Source: Xanthomonas sp. Leaf148
GTDB taxonomy: Bacteria > Pseudomonadota > Gammaproteobacteria > Xanthomonadales > Xanthomonadaceae
DNA length: 64,000 bases
Assembly: GCF_001423585.1 (NCBI RefSeq)
Contig: NZ_LMOP01000008.1
Location: 670,982 to 734,981 of the forward strand
Direction of reading: 5' to 3'
In this document: piece after piece, positions 38,779-48,113 of the stretch
Position numbering within the stretch: position 1 is the stretch's first letter
Layout: every line of letters starts with the position of its first letter
Made by a program: the position numbers and the translations under genes
The notes under the pieces: generated by a model
Databases searched by the model: none
Told to the model about the DNA's origin: nothing
What the model saw: the letters and a program-made list of their open reading frames with translations, nothing else

Positions 38779-40803
38779 ATGACCAACCCGCTGCTCGACC
38801 TGTCCGGACTGCCGTCCTTCGATGCCATCCTTCCCGCGCACGTGGGCCCGGCGATCGACCAACTGCTGGCCGAGGCGGAAGCGGCGGTGAAGGCGGCCGA
38901 GCAGGTCAGCCCGGTGAGCTGGAACAGCTTCGTGGTGCCGCTGGACGATGCCACCGAGCGGTTGTGGCGCGCGTGGGGCCAGGTCGGCCATCTGCAGGCG
39001 GTGATGAACACGCCCGAGCTACGCGAGGCCTACAACAGCAATCTGCCCAAGGTGAGCCGCTTCGGCAGCGCGCTGGGCCAGAACCTGGCGTTGTACGCGC
39101 AGTACAAGGCGCTGGCGCAATCGTCGGAAGCGGCCGATTACGACGCCGCACGCCACAAAGTGCTGGATAACGCGCTACGCGATTTCCGTCTTGGAGGCGC
39201 CGAGCTGGACGACGAGGCCAAGGCGCGCTTTGCGCAGATCCAGGAAGAGCTGTCTGCGTTGGCGGCCAAGTTTTCGCAGAACGTGCTCGACGCCACCGAC
39301 GCATGGTCGTACGTGACCGAAGACGACACCCAGTTGTCCGGCCTGCCGGCCGAAGTGATCGCCGCCGCCCGCGCTGCCGCCGAGAAAGATGGCGTGCCGG
39401 GCTGGAAGTTCACCTTGCAGATGCCGTGCTATCTGCCGGTGCAAAGCGATGCCGATAGCCGCGACCTGCGCGCGCTGCTGTATCGCGCCAACGCCGAGCG
39501 CGCGTCCGAATTCGGCGATGCCGCGCTGGACAACAGCGCCAATATCGATCGCATTCTCGCCCTGCGCGCAGAGCTGGCGCAGCTGCTCGGGTTTGCCGGG
39601 TATGCCGACTATTCGGTGGCCACCAAGATGGCGCAAAGCCCGGATGAAGTGATGGGGTTCCTGCGCGACCTGGCGGTGCGCGCCAAGCCCTATGCGCAAC
39701 GCGACCGCGCCGAACTCGAAGCCTTTGCGCGCGACGAACTTGGCCTGGACGACCTGCAGGCCTGGGACCTGGCCTACGTCAGCGAAAAGCTCAAGCAGGC
39801 GCGCTACAGTTTCTCCGAGCAGGAAGTGAAGCAGTATTTCACCGAGCCGAAAGTGCTGGCCGGCCTGTTCGACGTGATCCACAGTTTGTACGGCCTGCGC
39901 GTCAAGCCCGACAGCGCGCCGGTCTGGCATGAGGATGTGCGTTTTTACCGCCTCGAAGATGCGCAAGGCGCGTTGGTCGGCCAGTTCTATCTGGATCTGT
40001 ACGCGCGCGAAGGCAAGCGCGGTGGCGCGTGGATGGACGATTGCCGCAACCGCCGCGAGACCGCCAATGGCGTGCAGACGCCGCTGGTGTATCTGGTGTG
40101 CAACTTCGGCCGTGGCAGCGGGGATGCACCGGCCACGTTCCGGCATGGTGAAGTCACTACGCTGTTCCATGAAATGGGCCATGGCCTGCATCAGCTGCTC
40201 ACGCGGATCGGCGAGCTGGGTGTGGCCGGGATCAACGGCGTGGAATGGGACGCGGTGGAATTGCCCAGCCAGTTCATGGAGAACTTCTGCTGGGAATGGG
40301 AGCGCGTACAGGCGATGACCGCGCACGTGCAAACCGGCGAGCCGCTGCCACGCAATCTGTTCGACCGGCTGCTGGCCGCGCGCAATTTCCAGAGCGGCAT
40401 GTTCACCGTGCGGCAGCTGGAATTTGCGTTGTTCGACATGCAGTTGCACATCAGTTTCGATCCGGCTCAGGACAGCGTGCTGCAGCTGATCGAGCGCGTG
40501 CGCGACGAGGTGGCCGTCAATCGCCCGCCGGCGTGGAATCGCTTCCCGCATCAGTTCAGCCACATCTTTGCCGGCGGCTACGCGGCTGGTTACTACAGCT
40601 ACAAATGGGCCGAAGTGCTCAGCGCCGACGCCTATGCCGCGTTCGAAGAAGCACCCGAGCAAGTTGCCGAGACCGGTGCGCGCTTTCGCTTTGAGGTGCT
40701 GTCGCGTGGCGGAAGCCGTAGCGCTGCCGACAACTTCCGCGCCTTCCGTGGTCGCGCGCCCAGCATCGATGCGCTGCTGCGGCATAACGGCATGGCGGGC
40801 TGA
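38779..40803 (+). CDS. prlC: Oligopeptidase A (M3 zinc metallopeptidase)
   Basis: A 674-residue cytoplasmic oligopeptidase that degrades peptides, including cleaved signal peptides. The zinc site HEMGH is at residues 464-468 (FHEMGHGLHQLL), and the third ligand lies in the following GVEWDAVELPSQFMEN. The opening NPLLDLSGLPSFDAI is that of the PrlC/Dcp group; the length is nearer PrlC. It is 96 bases after the PLP-enzyme gene. Confidence 0.93.
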   Translation: MTNPLLDLSGLPSFDAILPAHVGPAIDQLLAEAEAAVKAAEQVSPVSWNSFVVPLDDATERLWRAWGQVGHLQAVMNTPELREAYNSNLPKVSRFGSALGQNLALYAQYKALAQSSEAADYDAARHKVLDNALRDFRLGGAELDDEAKARFAQIQEELSALAAKFSQNVLDATDAWSYVTEDDTQLSGLPAEVIAAARAAAEKDGVPGWKFTLQMPCYLPVQSDADSRDLRALLYRANAERASEFGDAALDNSANIDRILALRAELAQLLGFAGYADYSVATKMAQSPDEVMGFLRDLAVRAKPYAQRDRAELEAFARDELGLDDLQAWDLAYVSEKLKQARYSFSEQEVKQYFTEPKVLAGLFDVIHSLYGLRVKPDSAPVWHEDVRFYRLEDAQGALVGQFYLDLYAREGKRGGAWMDDCRNRRETANGVQTPLVYLVCNFGRGSGDAPATFRHGEVTTLFHEMGHGLHQLLTRIGELGVAGINGVEWDAVELPSQFMENFCWEWERVQAMTAHVQTGEPLPRNLFDRLLAARNFQSGMFTVRQLEFALFDMQLHISFDPAQDSVLQLIERVRDEVAVNRPPAWNRFPHQFSHIFAGGYAAGYYSYKWAEVLSADAYAAFEEAPEQVAETGARFRFEVLSRGGSRSAADNFRAFRGRAPSIDALLRHNGMAG

Positions 40804-40955
40804 GCGGGCCAGTCGTGCGCCTGCCATCGCTGGCAGGCGTTGCGTTCGCAATGCAAGCGTTCGCAATGCAGTGAGGTGGGTTGTCGTTTAAGCGCAGCAG
40901 CGCGGTCACTCAGGTGGCCGATGCGCGACTGGATCAGCACATCAAGGAACGTGCA

Positions 40956-41627
40956 ATGCAGCAACGTCTGTCATGGAGTTTGGTGGTGTTGATTGCCGCG
41001 GCGGTACCGGCCGCGGCGCAGCACGCCGGTCACGCCAGCAGTCTGGCTGGCCTGCGCGCAGGCCCGGGCGAGGAATACCGGCGCGTGGGCGAGGCCAGCG
41101 CCGGCAACGCGCTCACGGTCTATGGGTGCCTGAAAAACGGCACATGGTGCGATGTGCGTACGCCGGATGCGCGCGGCTGGATGCCTGCGCAAGCGATCGC
41201 ACTGGAGCGCGGCGATCTGAGCCGCGTGGTGCCAAAAATCGAGTTCTCGCTGGACACTTATTGGGATGCGCATTACCGCGGCCGCGAATGGACCGTTGAG
41301 AGTGAGCGCGCGCTGTGGCGCGACCATTCACCCGGCAACTCGCCGGCGCTGGAAGTGCTTGCGCCCGGTGAGGGCCTGCCGCAAACCGGCGACCCCTCCA
41401 TCGCAAGACGCGCCAAGCAGGAGACACGCGTAACTACCGAACGGACCAACCGCGAGCGAGCCGAGATCGATGCGGCCAGGAGCTTGCAGTTCAAGCGCGA
41501 TCAGGCCCGCACGGCGTGCCGCAGCAGGCAGCGCGCACAAGAGCAAAGCGCTGCCAGGGACGCGAATGGCCAGCCCGCCAGTAGTGGGACCTCGATGGAA
41601 GATTGCGACCGCTTGCGGGACGAATAA
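40956..41627 (+). CDS. Exported protein with bacterial SH3 domain
   Basis: A 223-residue protein. A signal peptide (WSLVVLIAAAVPAAAQ) is followed by an SH3b-like domain at about 28-80: AGLRAGPGEEYRRVGEAS, then YGCLKNGTWCDVRTPDARGW, as in periplasmic SH3 proteins that bind peptidoglycan or envelope partners. The C-terminal third is highly charged and likely a helix (RRAKQETRVTTERTNRERAE). ATG 40956 is chosen for the signal peptide; the frame is open from 40881. Confidence 0.75.
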   Translation: MQQRLSWSLVVLIAAAVPAAAQHAGHASSLAGLRAGPGEEYRRVGEASAGNALTVYGCLKNGTWCDVRTPDARGWMPAQAIALERGDLSRVVPKIEFSLDTYWDAHYRGREWTVESERALWRDHSPGNSPALEVLAPGEGLPQTGDPSIARRAKQETRVTTERTNRERAEIDAARSLQFKRDQARTACRSRQRAQEQSAARDANGQPASSGTSMEDCDRLRDE

Positions 41628-41630
41628 GGC

Positions 41631-41659
41631 ACCGCACCTGCGCCTTGGCGCAGGGCGGT
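41631..41659. terminator. Hairpin between convergent genes
   Basis: ACCGC-A-CCTGCGCC pairs with GGCGCAGG-GCGGT around TT, directly after the SH3-gene stop. No T tract. The gap to the fabB end at 41871 holds nothing else visible. Confidence 0.6.
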
Positions 41660-41870
41660 AACGCGTGATTGCACGTCGCTGCTTTCACATAGGCATGTCG
41701 TCAACATGCGCGCTGGCAACGCTGTTCTGGTGCATCGCGGTTGCTTGAAGTTGCACCGCCCGTCTTTCCACTGATGGACGAGGGGCAAGCCCTTGCACGG
41801 CGCGGACACGGATCGACTCTCCGTACCCGCGTGGCAGCACAACGCGCTCACGCGCGTTCGCATGCAGCCA

Positions 41871-43079
41871 TCACGCCCGCCCGAACACCAGTGTGCCGTT
41901 GGTCCCGCCAAAGCCGAAGCTGTTGGACATCACCGTGTTCAAGGTCGCTTCCTGTGTCTGCCGCAGGATCGGGAAGCCTTCGGCGCGCGGGTCGAGTTCG
42001 TCGATATGCGCCGAGCCGGCCATGAAACCATCGCGCAGCATCAGCAGGCTGTAGATCGCCTCATGCACGCTGGCTGCGCCCAACGAATGACCGGACAGCG
42101 CCTTGGTCGACGACAGCGGCGGTACGTTGTCGCCGAACACCGCGCGCACTGCGCCCAGTTCGGTGACATCGCCCAGCGGTGTCGAGGTGCCGTGCGTGTT
42201 GAGGTAATCGATCGGCCGATCCAGCCCCTGCATGGCCATGTGCATGCAGCGCACCGCGCCTTCGCCGCTGGGCGCCACCATGTCCGCACCATCGGAGGTC
42301 ACGCCATAGCCGAGCAGCTCGGCATGGATGCGTGCGCCGCGTGCGATGGCGTGGTCGTAGTCTTCCAGCACCAGCATGCCGCCGCCGCTGCCGATGACAA
42401 AACCGTCGCGCTGCGCATCGTACGGGCGCGAGGCCACTGCCGGGCGATCGTTGAAGCCGGTGGACAGTGCGCCCATCGCATCGAACATCACGCTCATGGT
42501 CCAGTGCAGTTCTTCGCCGCCGCCGGCGAACATCACATCCTGCGCGCCATGCCGGATCAAATCCGCCGCCGCGCCGATGCAGTGCGCCGAGGTCGCGCAG
42601 GCGGCCGACAGCGAATAGCTCAGGCCACGAATCTTGAACGCGGTCGCCAGCGAGGCCGACACCGCCGAGCACATCGTACGCGGCACCATGTACGGGCCGA
42701 CCTTGCGCACGCCGCGGTTGCGCAGCAGGTCGGCGGTTTCCACCTGCCATTGGCTGGACCCACCACCGGAACCGGCGATTACGCCGGTGCGCACATCGCT
42801 GACCTGCTCGGCACTCAGGCCCGCATCGGCAATCGCATCGCGCATGGCCAGATAGGAGTACGCAGAGGCGTCGCCCATGAAGCGTTTGAGCTTGCGGTCG
42901 ATCAGGGCTTCCAGATCCAGCGTGACCGCACCGCCCACCTGGCTGCGCAGACCGGCCTCGGCATGGTCAGGCAGGGCGGTGATGCCGGAGCGGCTTTCGC
43001 GCAATGCGGTGGAGACGGTGTCCAGGTCATTGCCCAGACACGAATTGATGCCCATTCCGGTGACGACGACACGACGCAT
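41871..43079 (-). CDS. fabB: 3-oxoacyl-ACP synthase I
   Basis: A 402-residue condensing enzyme of unsaturated fatty-acid synthesis. The active Cys161 is in [11 protein letters not shown], and the two catalytic histidines are in [11 protein letters not shown] and [11 protein letters not shown]. Length and motifs match FabB rather than FabF. Its ATG shares one base with the fabA stop (TGATG), so the pair is one coupled operon. Confidence 0.96.
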   Translation of the reverse strand: MRRVVVTGMGINSCLGNDLDTVSTALRESRSGITALPDHAEAGLRSQVGGAVTLDLEALIDRKLKRFMGDASAYSYLAMRDAIADAGLSAEQVSDVRTGVIAGSGGGSSQWQVETADLLRNRGVRKVGPYMVPRTMCSAVSASLATAFKIRGLSYSLSAACATSAHCIGAAADLIRHGAQDVMFAGGGEELHWTMSVMFDAMGALSTGFNDRPAVASRPYDAQRDGFVIGSGGGMLVLEDYDHAIARGARIHAELLGYGVTSDGADMVAPSGEGAVRCMHMAMQGLDRPIDYLNTHGTSTPLGDVTELGAVRAVFGDNVPPLSSTKALSGHSLGAASVHEAIYSLLMLRDGFMAGSAHIDELDPRAEGFPILRQTQEATLNTVMSNSFGFGGTNGTLVFGRA

Positions 43080-43594
43080 CAGAAGTTCTCCGTCGAAGTG
43101 AACATGCCCACGCGCAGATCCTTGGCGGTATAGATTTCGCGCCCGTCAACCAGCATGCGCGCATCGGTCTGCGCCATCACCAGCTTGCGGTTGATCACGC
43201 GGCTCACATCGATCTCGTAGCTCACCAGCTTGGCGCTGGGCAGCACCTGGCCGGTGAACTTGACCTCCCCGCAACCCAGCGCGCGGCCGCGGCCTGCAGC
43301 GCCGATCCAGGTCAGGAAGAAGCCGGTCAGCTGCCACATCGCATCCAGCCCCAGGCAACCGGGCATCACCGGGTCGCCGATGAAATGGCAACCGAAAAAC
43401 CACAGGTCGGGGCGCACATCCAGCTCGGCGCGAATCACGCCCTTGCCGTGTGCGCCGCCGGTGTCGCTGATCTCGGTGATGCGGTCGAACATCAGCATCG
43501 GGTCGTTCGGCAGCCGGCCGCTGTCGGGTCCGAACAATTCCCCGCGCGCGCTGGCCAGCAATTGGTCGCGCGAATACGCACTTTGACGAGTCAT
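43079..43594 (-). CDS. fabA: 3-hydroxydecanoyl-ACP dehydratase/isomerase
   Basis: A 171-residue enzyme that introduces the double bond at C10. His70 in [16 protein letters not shown] and Asp84 in LGLDAMW are the catalytic pair at the same positions as in E. coli FabA. The start at 43594 matches the family N-terminus; the frame is open to 43660 without family sequence. GCAAGGAGCG-like sequence is further upstream, and two AAACGTTT palindromes flank the start region. Confidence 0.97.
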   Translation of the reverse strand: MTRQSAYSRDQLLASARGELFGPDSGRLPNDPMLMFDRITEISDTGGAHGKGVIRAELDVRPDLWFFGCHFIGDPVMPGCLGLDAMWQLTGFFLTWIGAAGRGRALGCGEVKFTGQVLPSAKLVSYEIDVSRVINRKLVMAQTDARMLVDGREIYTAKDLRVGMFTSTENF

Positions 43595-43597
43595 GAC

Positions 43598-43670
43598 AAA
43601 CGTTTCCTGCAAGGAGCGAATGGCGAAGCCGGCAAGGGTGCATGAGCCGGCGCGGTTCAATCAAACGTTT
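43598..43670. promoter_or_regulatory. Paired AAACGTTT palindromes upstream of fabAB
   Basis: Two identical 8-bp palindromes AAACGTTT at 43598-43605 and 43663-43670 are 65 bases apart, just upstream of the fabA ATG. Paired palindromes at this spacing could be operator sites for a fatty-acid regulator, but the motif is short. The rest of the 43595-43934 gap shows nothing I can name. Confidence 0.3.
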
Positions 43671-43934
43671 TATCCGTACGCATGCGTGCTGTTTTCAGAC
43701 GATTGCGCGCTGCGGCACGCAATGGGGGGCGTCGCCACCTCGGCCTGGCACACGCAATCCAGCCGTCGGCAACAGCGACATCGGGACGCCGCCATGACGG
43801 TCCAGCGCGATGGCGAAGGCGAGAACCGGCGACGGTCGCGCCCGTTTCGTGCCGCTTTGCCGTGAGTACTGGATCAAGGCGTGAGACGCGGCTGCTCTAT
43901 CATGGCCACAGCCCTGTTAAGAGACACCAGCTTG

Positions 43935-45014
43935 ATGCGCAAGATCGTGCACGTGGACATGGATGCGTTCTACGCGTCCGTGGAGCAACGTGACGATCCC
44001 AGCCTGCGCGGCAAGCCGGTAGTGGTGGCCTGGCGCGGCGCGCGCTCGGTGGTCTGCGCGGCCTCCTACGAGGCACGCACCTTCGGTATCCGCTCGGCGA
44101 TGCCGGCGCTGCGCGCCGAGCGGCTCTGTCCGGATGCGGTGTTCGTGCCGCCGGATTTTGCGCGTTACAAGGCGGTGTCGCGGCAGGTGCGCGAGATCTT
44201 TTATCGGCATACCGATCTGGTCGAACCGTTGTCGCTGGACGAAGCCTATCTGGATGTCACGCACGCCAAGACCGGCATGCAGCTGGCCACCGAAATCGCG
44301 CAACTGATCCGCACCCAGATCCGCGACGAAACCCGGCTCACCGCATCGGCCGGCATCGCGCCAAACAAATTCCTGGCTAAGATCGCTTCGGATTGGCGCA
44401 AGCCCGATGGCCAGTTCGTCATTGCACCCAGTCGCGTGGATGCGTTCCTGCTGCCGCTCAAGGTCAATCGCATCCCAGGCGTGGGCAAGGTGATGGACGG
44501 CAAGCTGGCGGCGTTGGGCATTGTCACCGTGGCCGATCTGCGATTGCGCCCGCTGGAAGAATTGCAGGCGCATTTCGGCAGCTTCGGACACAGCCTGTAT
44601 CGCCGTGCGCGCGGCATCGACGACCGCCCGGTGGAGCCAGACCAGGAAGTGCAGTCGGTGTCCTCGGAAGACACCTTCAGCGAGGATCTGGCGCTCGATG
44701 CACTGGACCCGCACATCCTGCGCCTGGCCGAAAAAACCTGGCTCGCCACGCGTCGCACCGAGCGGATCGGGCGCACGGTGGTACTGAAACTGAAGACCTC
44801 AAGCTTTCGCATCCTGACCCGCTCGTACACGCCAGATCAGCCACCGGCTTCCTTTGATGCATTGGCGCAGATTGCGCTTGCACTGACCAAGCGCGTGGAG
44901 CTGCCCGACGACACACGCTATCGCCTGGTCGGAGTGGGGTTGAGCGGTTTCAGCGATGTCGAAGAGGGCGCGGTGCAGGGAGAGTTGTTCGGCGAGATGT
45001 CGCAGGCGCAGTGA
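43935..45014 (+). CDS. dinB: DNA polymerase IV
   Basis: A 359-residue Y-family translesion polymerase. The opening MRKIVHVDMDAFYASVEQRD holds the first catalytic acids (Asp8, with Asp10 in the same motif), and SLDEAYLDVT the second pair. Helix-hairpin-helix (PGVGKVMDGKLAALGI) and little-finger regions follow. ATG 43935 is the family start; an upstream in-frame start at 43881 is less likely. No obvious LexA box was found in the short upstream region. Confidence 0.95.
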   Translation: MRKIVHVDMDAFYASVEQRDDPSLRGKPVVVAWRGARSVVCAASYEARTFGIRSAMPALRAERLCPDAVFVPPDFARYKAVSRQVREIFYRHTDLVEPLSLDEAYLDVTHAKTGMQLATEIAQLIRTQIRDETRLTASAGIAPNKFLAKIASDWRKPDGQFVIAPSRVDAFLLPLKVNRIPGVGKVMDGKLAALGIVTVADLRLRPLEELQAHFGSFGHSLYRRARGIDDRPVEPDQEVQSVSSEDTFSEDLALDALDPHILRLAEKTWLATRRTERIGRTVVLKLKTSSFRILTRSYTPDQPPASFDALAQIALALTKRVELPDDTRYRLVGVGLSGFSDVEEGAVQGELFGEMSQAQ

Positions 45015-45040
45015 GGTCGTGCCTGCGATGCCGTGTGGTG

Positions 45041-45182
45041 GAGCAGCTACCAGAACGGCTGTGCTCACCGCCGGGCGGGCGCAGCCGGTGCTCGGTGCGG
45101 CATTACCACGCGAACACTCCGGGTCTGAGCGCGCTGTCCACACCCACCTGATGACTGCTCGCGACGTTGTGTTAGCCGCTCT
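45041..45182 (+). repeat. Dispersed 142-bp element, copy 4
   Basis: It starts GAGCAGCTACCAGAACGGCT and ends GTTGTGTTAGCCGCTCT, the same length as copy 2 and nearly identical in the CTCACCGCCGGGCGGGCGCA and CACCCACCTGATGACTGCTC blocks. It lies between dinB and gph. Confidence 0.85.
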
Positions 45183-45294
45183 CAGCTTGCAGCCTTCAGC
45201 GATGACTGCATCACGCATCTGCATCGCGCACGCTGACACGGTCTGAATCCAGCCGCTCGTACACTGCAGTCCGCTCCCCAACGAGGCGTTGTGC

Positions 45295-45945
45295 ATGTTT
45301 CCGTATCCGCTGGTGATCTTCGACCTGGACGGCACGCTGGTGGACAGCGCACCCAATATTGCCGAAGCGCTCAACGCCACCTTGCACGAACTCGGGTTGC
45401 AGCAGTTCAGCGAGGCGACGATCCGCGGCTGGATCGGTGAAGGCGTGCACGTGCTGCTTGCCACTGCCTTGCGCGAAGCCGGCGGCACGCACGATGCCGA
45501 TACCGCGATGCCGGTGATGATGCGTCACTACGAAGCCAGCCTGCTGCATAACCCGCAGCTGTATCCCGGTGTCGGCGAGGCCTTGGTTGGCCTGCGCGAG
45601 GCCGGTGCCACGCTGGCGTTGTGCACCAACAAACCATCGCGGTTCATCGCGCCGCTGCTGGAGCATCTGGGCATCGCGGCGCATTTCAGCAGCGTGCTCG
45701 GTGGCGATTCGCTACCTCAGCGCAAACCCGATGCCGCGCCGCTGCTGCACCTGGCCAGGCAATTCCAGCATGCACCGCAGCAGTGCCTGATGGTTGGTGA
45801 TTCGGCCACCGATGCAGCGGCCGCAAACGCAGCGGCAATGCCGTTGGCGATGGTGCGCTACGGCTATCTGCGCGGTTTCGATGTGCAGAGCTCCGGCGCG
45901 GTGGCAATCATGGATGACATGCGCGAGCTGCTGGCATTGACCTAG
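45295..45945 (+). CDS. gph: HAD-superfamily phosphoglycolate phosphatase
   Basis: A 216-residue hydrolase. The HAD motif I is FDLDGTLVDS (Asp10, Asp12), motif II lies in ALCTNKPSRF and motif IV in MVGDSATDAAAA. It should remove phosphate from 2-phosphoglycolate formed during repair of oxidative DNA damage. ATG 45295 has GAGG 8 bases upstream. The dispersed repeat copy 5 begins on its stop codon. Confidence 0.88.
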   Translation: MFPYPLVIFDLDGTLVDSAPNIAEALNATLHELGLQQFSEATIRGWIGEGVHVLLATALREAGGTHDADTAMPVMMRHYEASLLHNPQLYPGVGEALVGLREAGATLALCTNKPSRFIAPLLEHLGIAAHFSSVLGGDSLPQRKPDAAPLLHLARQFQHAPQQCLMVGDSATDAAAANAAAMPLAMVRYGYLRGFDVQSSGAVAIMDDMRELLALT

Positions 45946-46088
45946 AGCGGCCGACAAAACGACCGCGCGGCAGCCAGGCGGTCGTGATCGGTGATCGGTG
46001 CAGCGCGTCCTGTTTCCTTACCTGCGGTTCTGAGCGTAGCGTCCGCACCCAACCGACGATCGCTTCGTAGCTGCTGTTAGCTGCGTCT
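45945..46088 (+). repeat. Dispersed element, copy 5, diverged
   Basis: It starts GAGCGGCCGACAAAACGACC and ends GTAGCTGCTGTTAGCTGCGTCT, sharing GCAGCCAGGCGGTCG and GCACCCAACCGACGATCGCT with the other copies. Its first base is the last base of the gph stop codon. The rest of the gap to 46284 shows nothing else. Confidence 0.7.
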
Positions 46089-46284
46089 GGTGTACGGCGC
46101 GACACGATAATGCGGTCGACAGCGGAGTGGGTGCGCTAGCTGGAATTCGCAGCAGGGTTTTTGCGTGGTGTGCCGCTGACGTTGTGACCAAGCCCTGCGC
46201 GCAACGCTCGCAGCCATCGTGTCAGGTACTGCCGCACTGCGCCGATACCAGACGCCGCAACTGCGCTCCACCCACTGTGTGGCC

Positions 46285-46677
46285 TCAGTCCTCGCGCGTC
46301 TGGCTCAGGTCCGCAGCGTCATCGTGTCCTTCGAGCATGTCGCCATGCGTATCGTCGTTGTCCGCCCGCGCGTAGTGCACGGTTTCCACCGGCCCCGCGA
46401 CCGCGCGGCCGCGCACTGGCAACAGCGCACTGGCCACTTCGTATTCCGCCAGCAAGGCATGCCGACGCGCTTCCGGCACGTCCTGCCAATGGCAATCGGT
46501 CAACGCGCCTTCCAGCGAATACAGCAGATTGAGGCTGGGCTTGAAACCGGCGCGGCGGACTTTGACGAAGGCGCCCACCGCGCCCACTGCCTGCAGATCC
46601 TCTTGCGTACGCAGACCGACCTGGCGCAGCCACGCCGCACTTTTCGGGCCGATGTTGCGCAGCCGTTCGGTGGTCAC
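46285..46677 (-). CDS. Stand-alone TfoX C-terminal domain protein
   Basis: A 130-residue protein. Residues 1-80 match the TfoX_C domain (LRNIGPKSAAWLRQVGLRTQ, then a YSLEGAL segment), and the C-terminal 45 residues are acidic (ADNDDTHGDMLEGHDD). The TfoX N-terminal domain is missing, which is common for such proteins but unlike the competence regulator of Haemophilus. The GTG at 46677 overlaps the stop of the upstream reductase as GTGA, so translation is coupled; longer readings overlap that gene. Confidence 0.8.
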   Translation of the reverse strand: MTTERLRNIGPKSAAWLRQVGLRTQEDLQAVGAVGAFVKVRRAGFKPSLNLLYSLEGALTDCHWQDVPEARRHALLAEYEVASALLPVRGRAVAGPVETVHYARADNDDTHGDMLEGHDDAADLSQTRED

Positions 46678-47156
46678 GTCAACGCACCGACGAAAATCTG
46701 CGCGATGGCCTCCAGGCCCTGCTGATCGTCGGCGTCGAAGCGATCCAGCTCCGGGCTGTCCAGATCCAGTACGCCGATCAACGTATCGCCCTTGACCAAT
46801 GGAATCACCAGCTCCGAGCGCGATGCCGAATCGCAGGCGATATGCCCGGGAAACGCGTCCACGTCGGCAATGCGCTGGCTCTGTCGGGTGCTGGCGGCCG
46901 CACCGCACACGCCCTTGTCCAGCGGAATACGCACGCAGGCCGGCAAGCCCTGGAATGGACCCACCACCAGCTCGCGGCCATCGTAGAAATAGAAGCCGGC
47001 CCAGTTGAGCGACGGCAGCGAATTGAAGATCAGTGCGGCCAGGTTGGCGGCGTTGGCGATCCGATCCGGCTCGCCGTGCACCAGGGCTTTGGCCTGGGCG
47101 GTGAGCTGGGCATATTGTTCCGGCTTGCTGCCGGTCAGCGACGAGGTGGCGAACAT
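46674..47156 (-). CDS. msrC: Free methionine-(R)-sulfoxide reductase, GAF-domain type
   Basis: A 160-residue GAF enzyme that reduces free Met-R-sulfoxide. Cys74, Cys84 and Cys108 (GPFQGLPACVRIP, KGVCGAA, GHIACDSASRSELV) correspond to the three redox cysteines of the E. coli enzyme, allowing for a 10-residue shift. It is the first gene of a coupled pair with the TfoX_C gene and is divergent from bioD. Confidence 0.93.
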   Translation of the reverse strand: MFATSSLTGSKPEQYAQLTAQAKALVHGEPDRIANAANLAALIFNSLPSLNWAGFYFYDGRELVVGPFQGLPACVRIPLDKGVCGAAASTRQSQRIADVDAFPGHIACDSASRSELVIPLVKGDTLIGVLDLDSPELDRFDADDQQGLEAIAQIFVGALT

Positions 47157-47273
47157 GGCCGAAGTTTAGCAGCGGCCATCCGCAGCGGCATTGCGACTCA
47201 GCCGCGCGTTCGGATCCGCACGTTATGCTGCGCGCCCTCTCGGCAATGGCGGCCCGGCCGCAGGATCGAACGC

Positions 47274-47948
47274 ATGCAGCACCCTGCGTTGTACGTCACC
47301 GGCACCGACACCGGCATCGGCAAGACCATGGGCAGCACGGCGTTGCTGCATGCGTTGCGCGCGCGCGGGCACACCGCGGTGGGGATGAAGCCGGTCGCCA
47401 GTGGCTGCGAACAGACGCCGGATGGCTGGCGCAATGAAGACGCGCTGGCGCTGCAAGCGGCCAGCGACCCGCAGCCGGACTACGCCACCCTCAACCCCTA
47501 CGCCTTTCCCGCACCGCTGGCACCGGAGCTGGCCGCCGCCGATGTCGGCGTGACCCTGTCGCTGGACCCAATTGCACAGGCGTTTGCGCAATTGCGTCGC
47601 CAGGCCGAGGTGGTGGTGGTCGAAGGTGTCGGCGGTTGGGCCGCCCCGCTCAGCGCCGATCTGGACCAGGCCGATCTGGTCCGCGCGCTGCAACTGCCGG
47701 TGGTGCTGGTGGTCGGCGTGCGGCTGGGCTGCATCAACCACGCGCGCCTGACCGCTGCAGCCATCGCCGCCGACGGGCTGGAGTGCATCGGCTGGATCGC
47801 CAACGCAATCGACCCGCAGATGGAGCGCGTCGAAGAGAACATTCAGATGCTGCATCAGCGTTTGGCGATGCCGTGCTGGGGGCGGATCCGTTGGCGCCCG
47901 GGCGCCGATGCCGCCAGCCAGGCGCAGGAGCTGCGGCTACCGATTTAG
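47274..47948 (+). CDS. bioD: Dethiobiotin synthetase
   Basis: A 224-residue ATP-dependent carboxylase of biotin synthesis. The P-loop is TGTDTGIGKTMGSTALL, the substrate lysine lies in GMKPVASGCE, and VEGVGGWAAPLS is the conserved Mg/ATP segment. It stands apart from other bio genes. ATG 47274 begins the family motif, though the frame is open back to 46842. Confidence 0.95.
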   Translation: MQHPALYVTGTDTGIGKTMGSTALLHALRARGHTAVGMKPVASGCEQTPDGWRNEDALALQAASDPQPDYATLNPYAFPAPLAPELAAADVGVTLSLDPIAQAFAQLRRQAEVVVVEGVGGWAAPLSADLDQADLVRALQLPVVLVVGVRLGCINHARLTAAAIAADGLECIGWIANAIDPQMERVEENIQMLHQRLAMPCWGRIRWRPGADAASQAQELRLPI

Positions 47949-48023
47949 TAGCGCCCAGGCGGCAAGCACGCCAGTACCACTCGCCGCGCGCAAGCCGCGG
48001 CGACAGATGGCCGGCAAACGCAC

Positions 48024-48060
48024 AATAAAAAAGCCCGACAGAGGGAGGGATCTGTCGGGC
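48024..48060 (-). terminator. Rho-independent terminator of the phasin gene
   Basis: GCCCGACAGA pairs with TCTGTCGGGC around GGGAGGGA. On the minus strand the hairpin is followed by TTTTTTATT, so it ends the phasin transcript. Confidence 0.85.
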
Positions 48061-48113
48061 CGGATTGCATGGGGGGAGGGACCCATGCAAAGACGCTGAA
48101 TTTTTGGTGGCGC

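Noticed and set aside
37447-38991. Upstream extension of the copL frame to 646 codons
   Set aside because: It lies opposite the PLP-enzyme gene and has no domain; only the last 131 codons match CopL.
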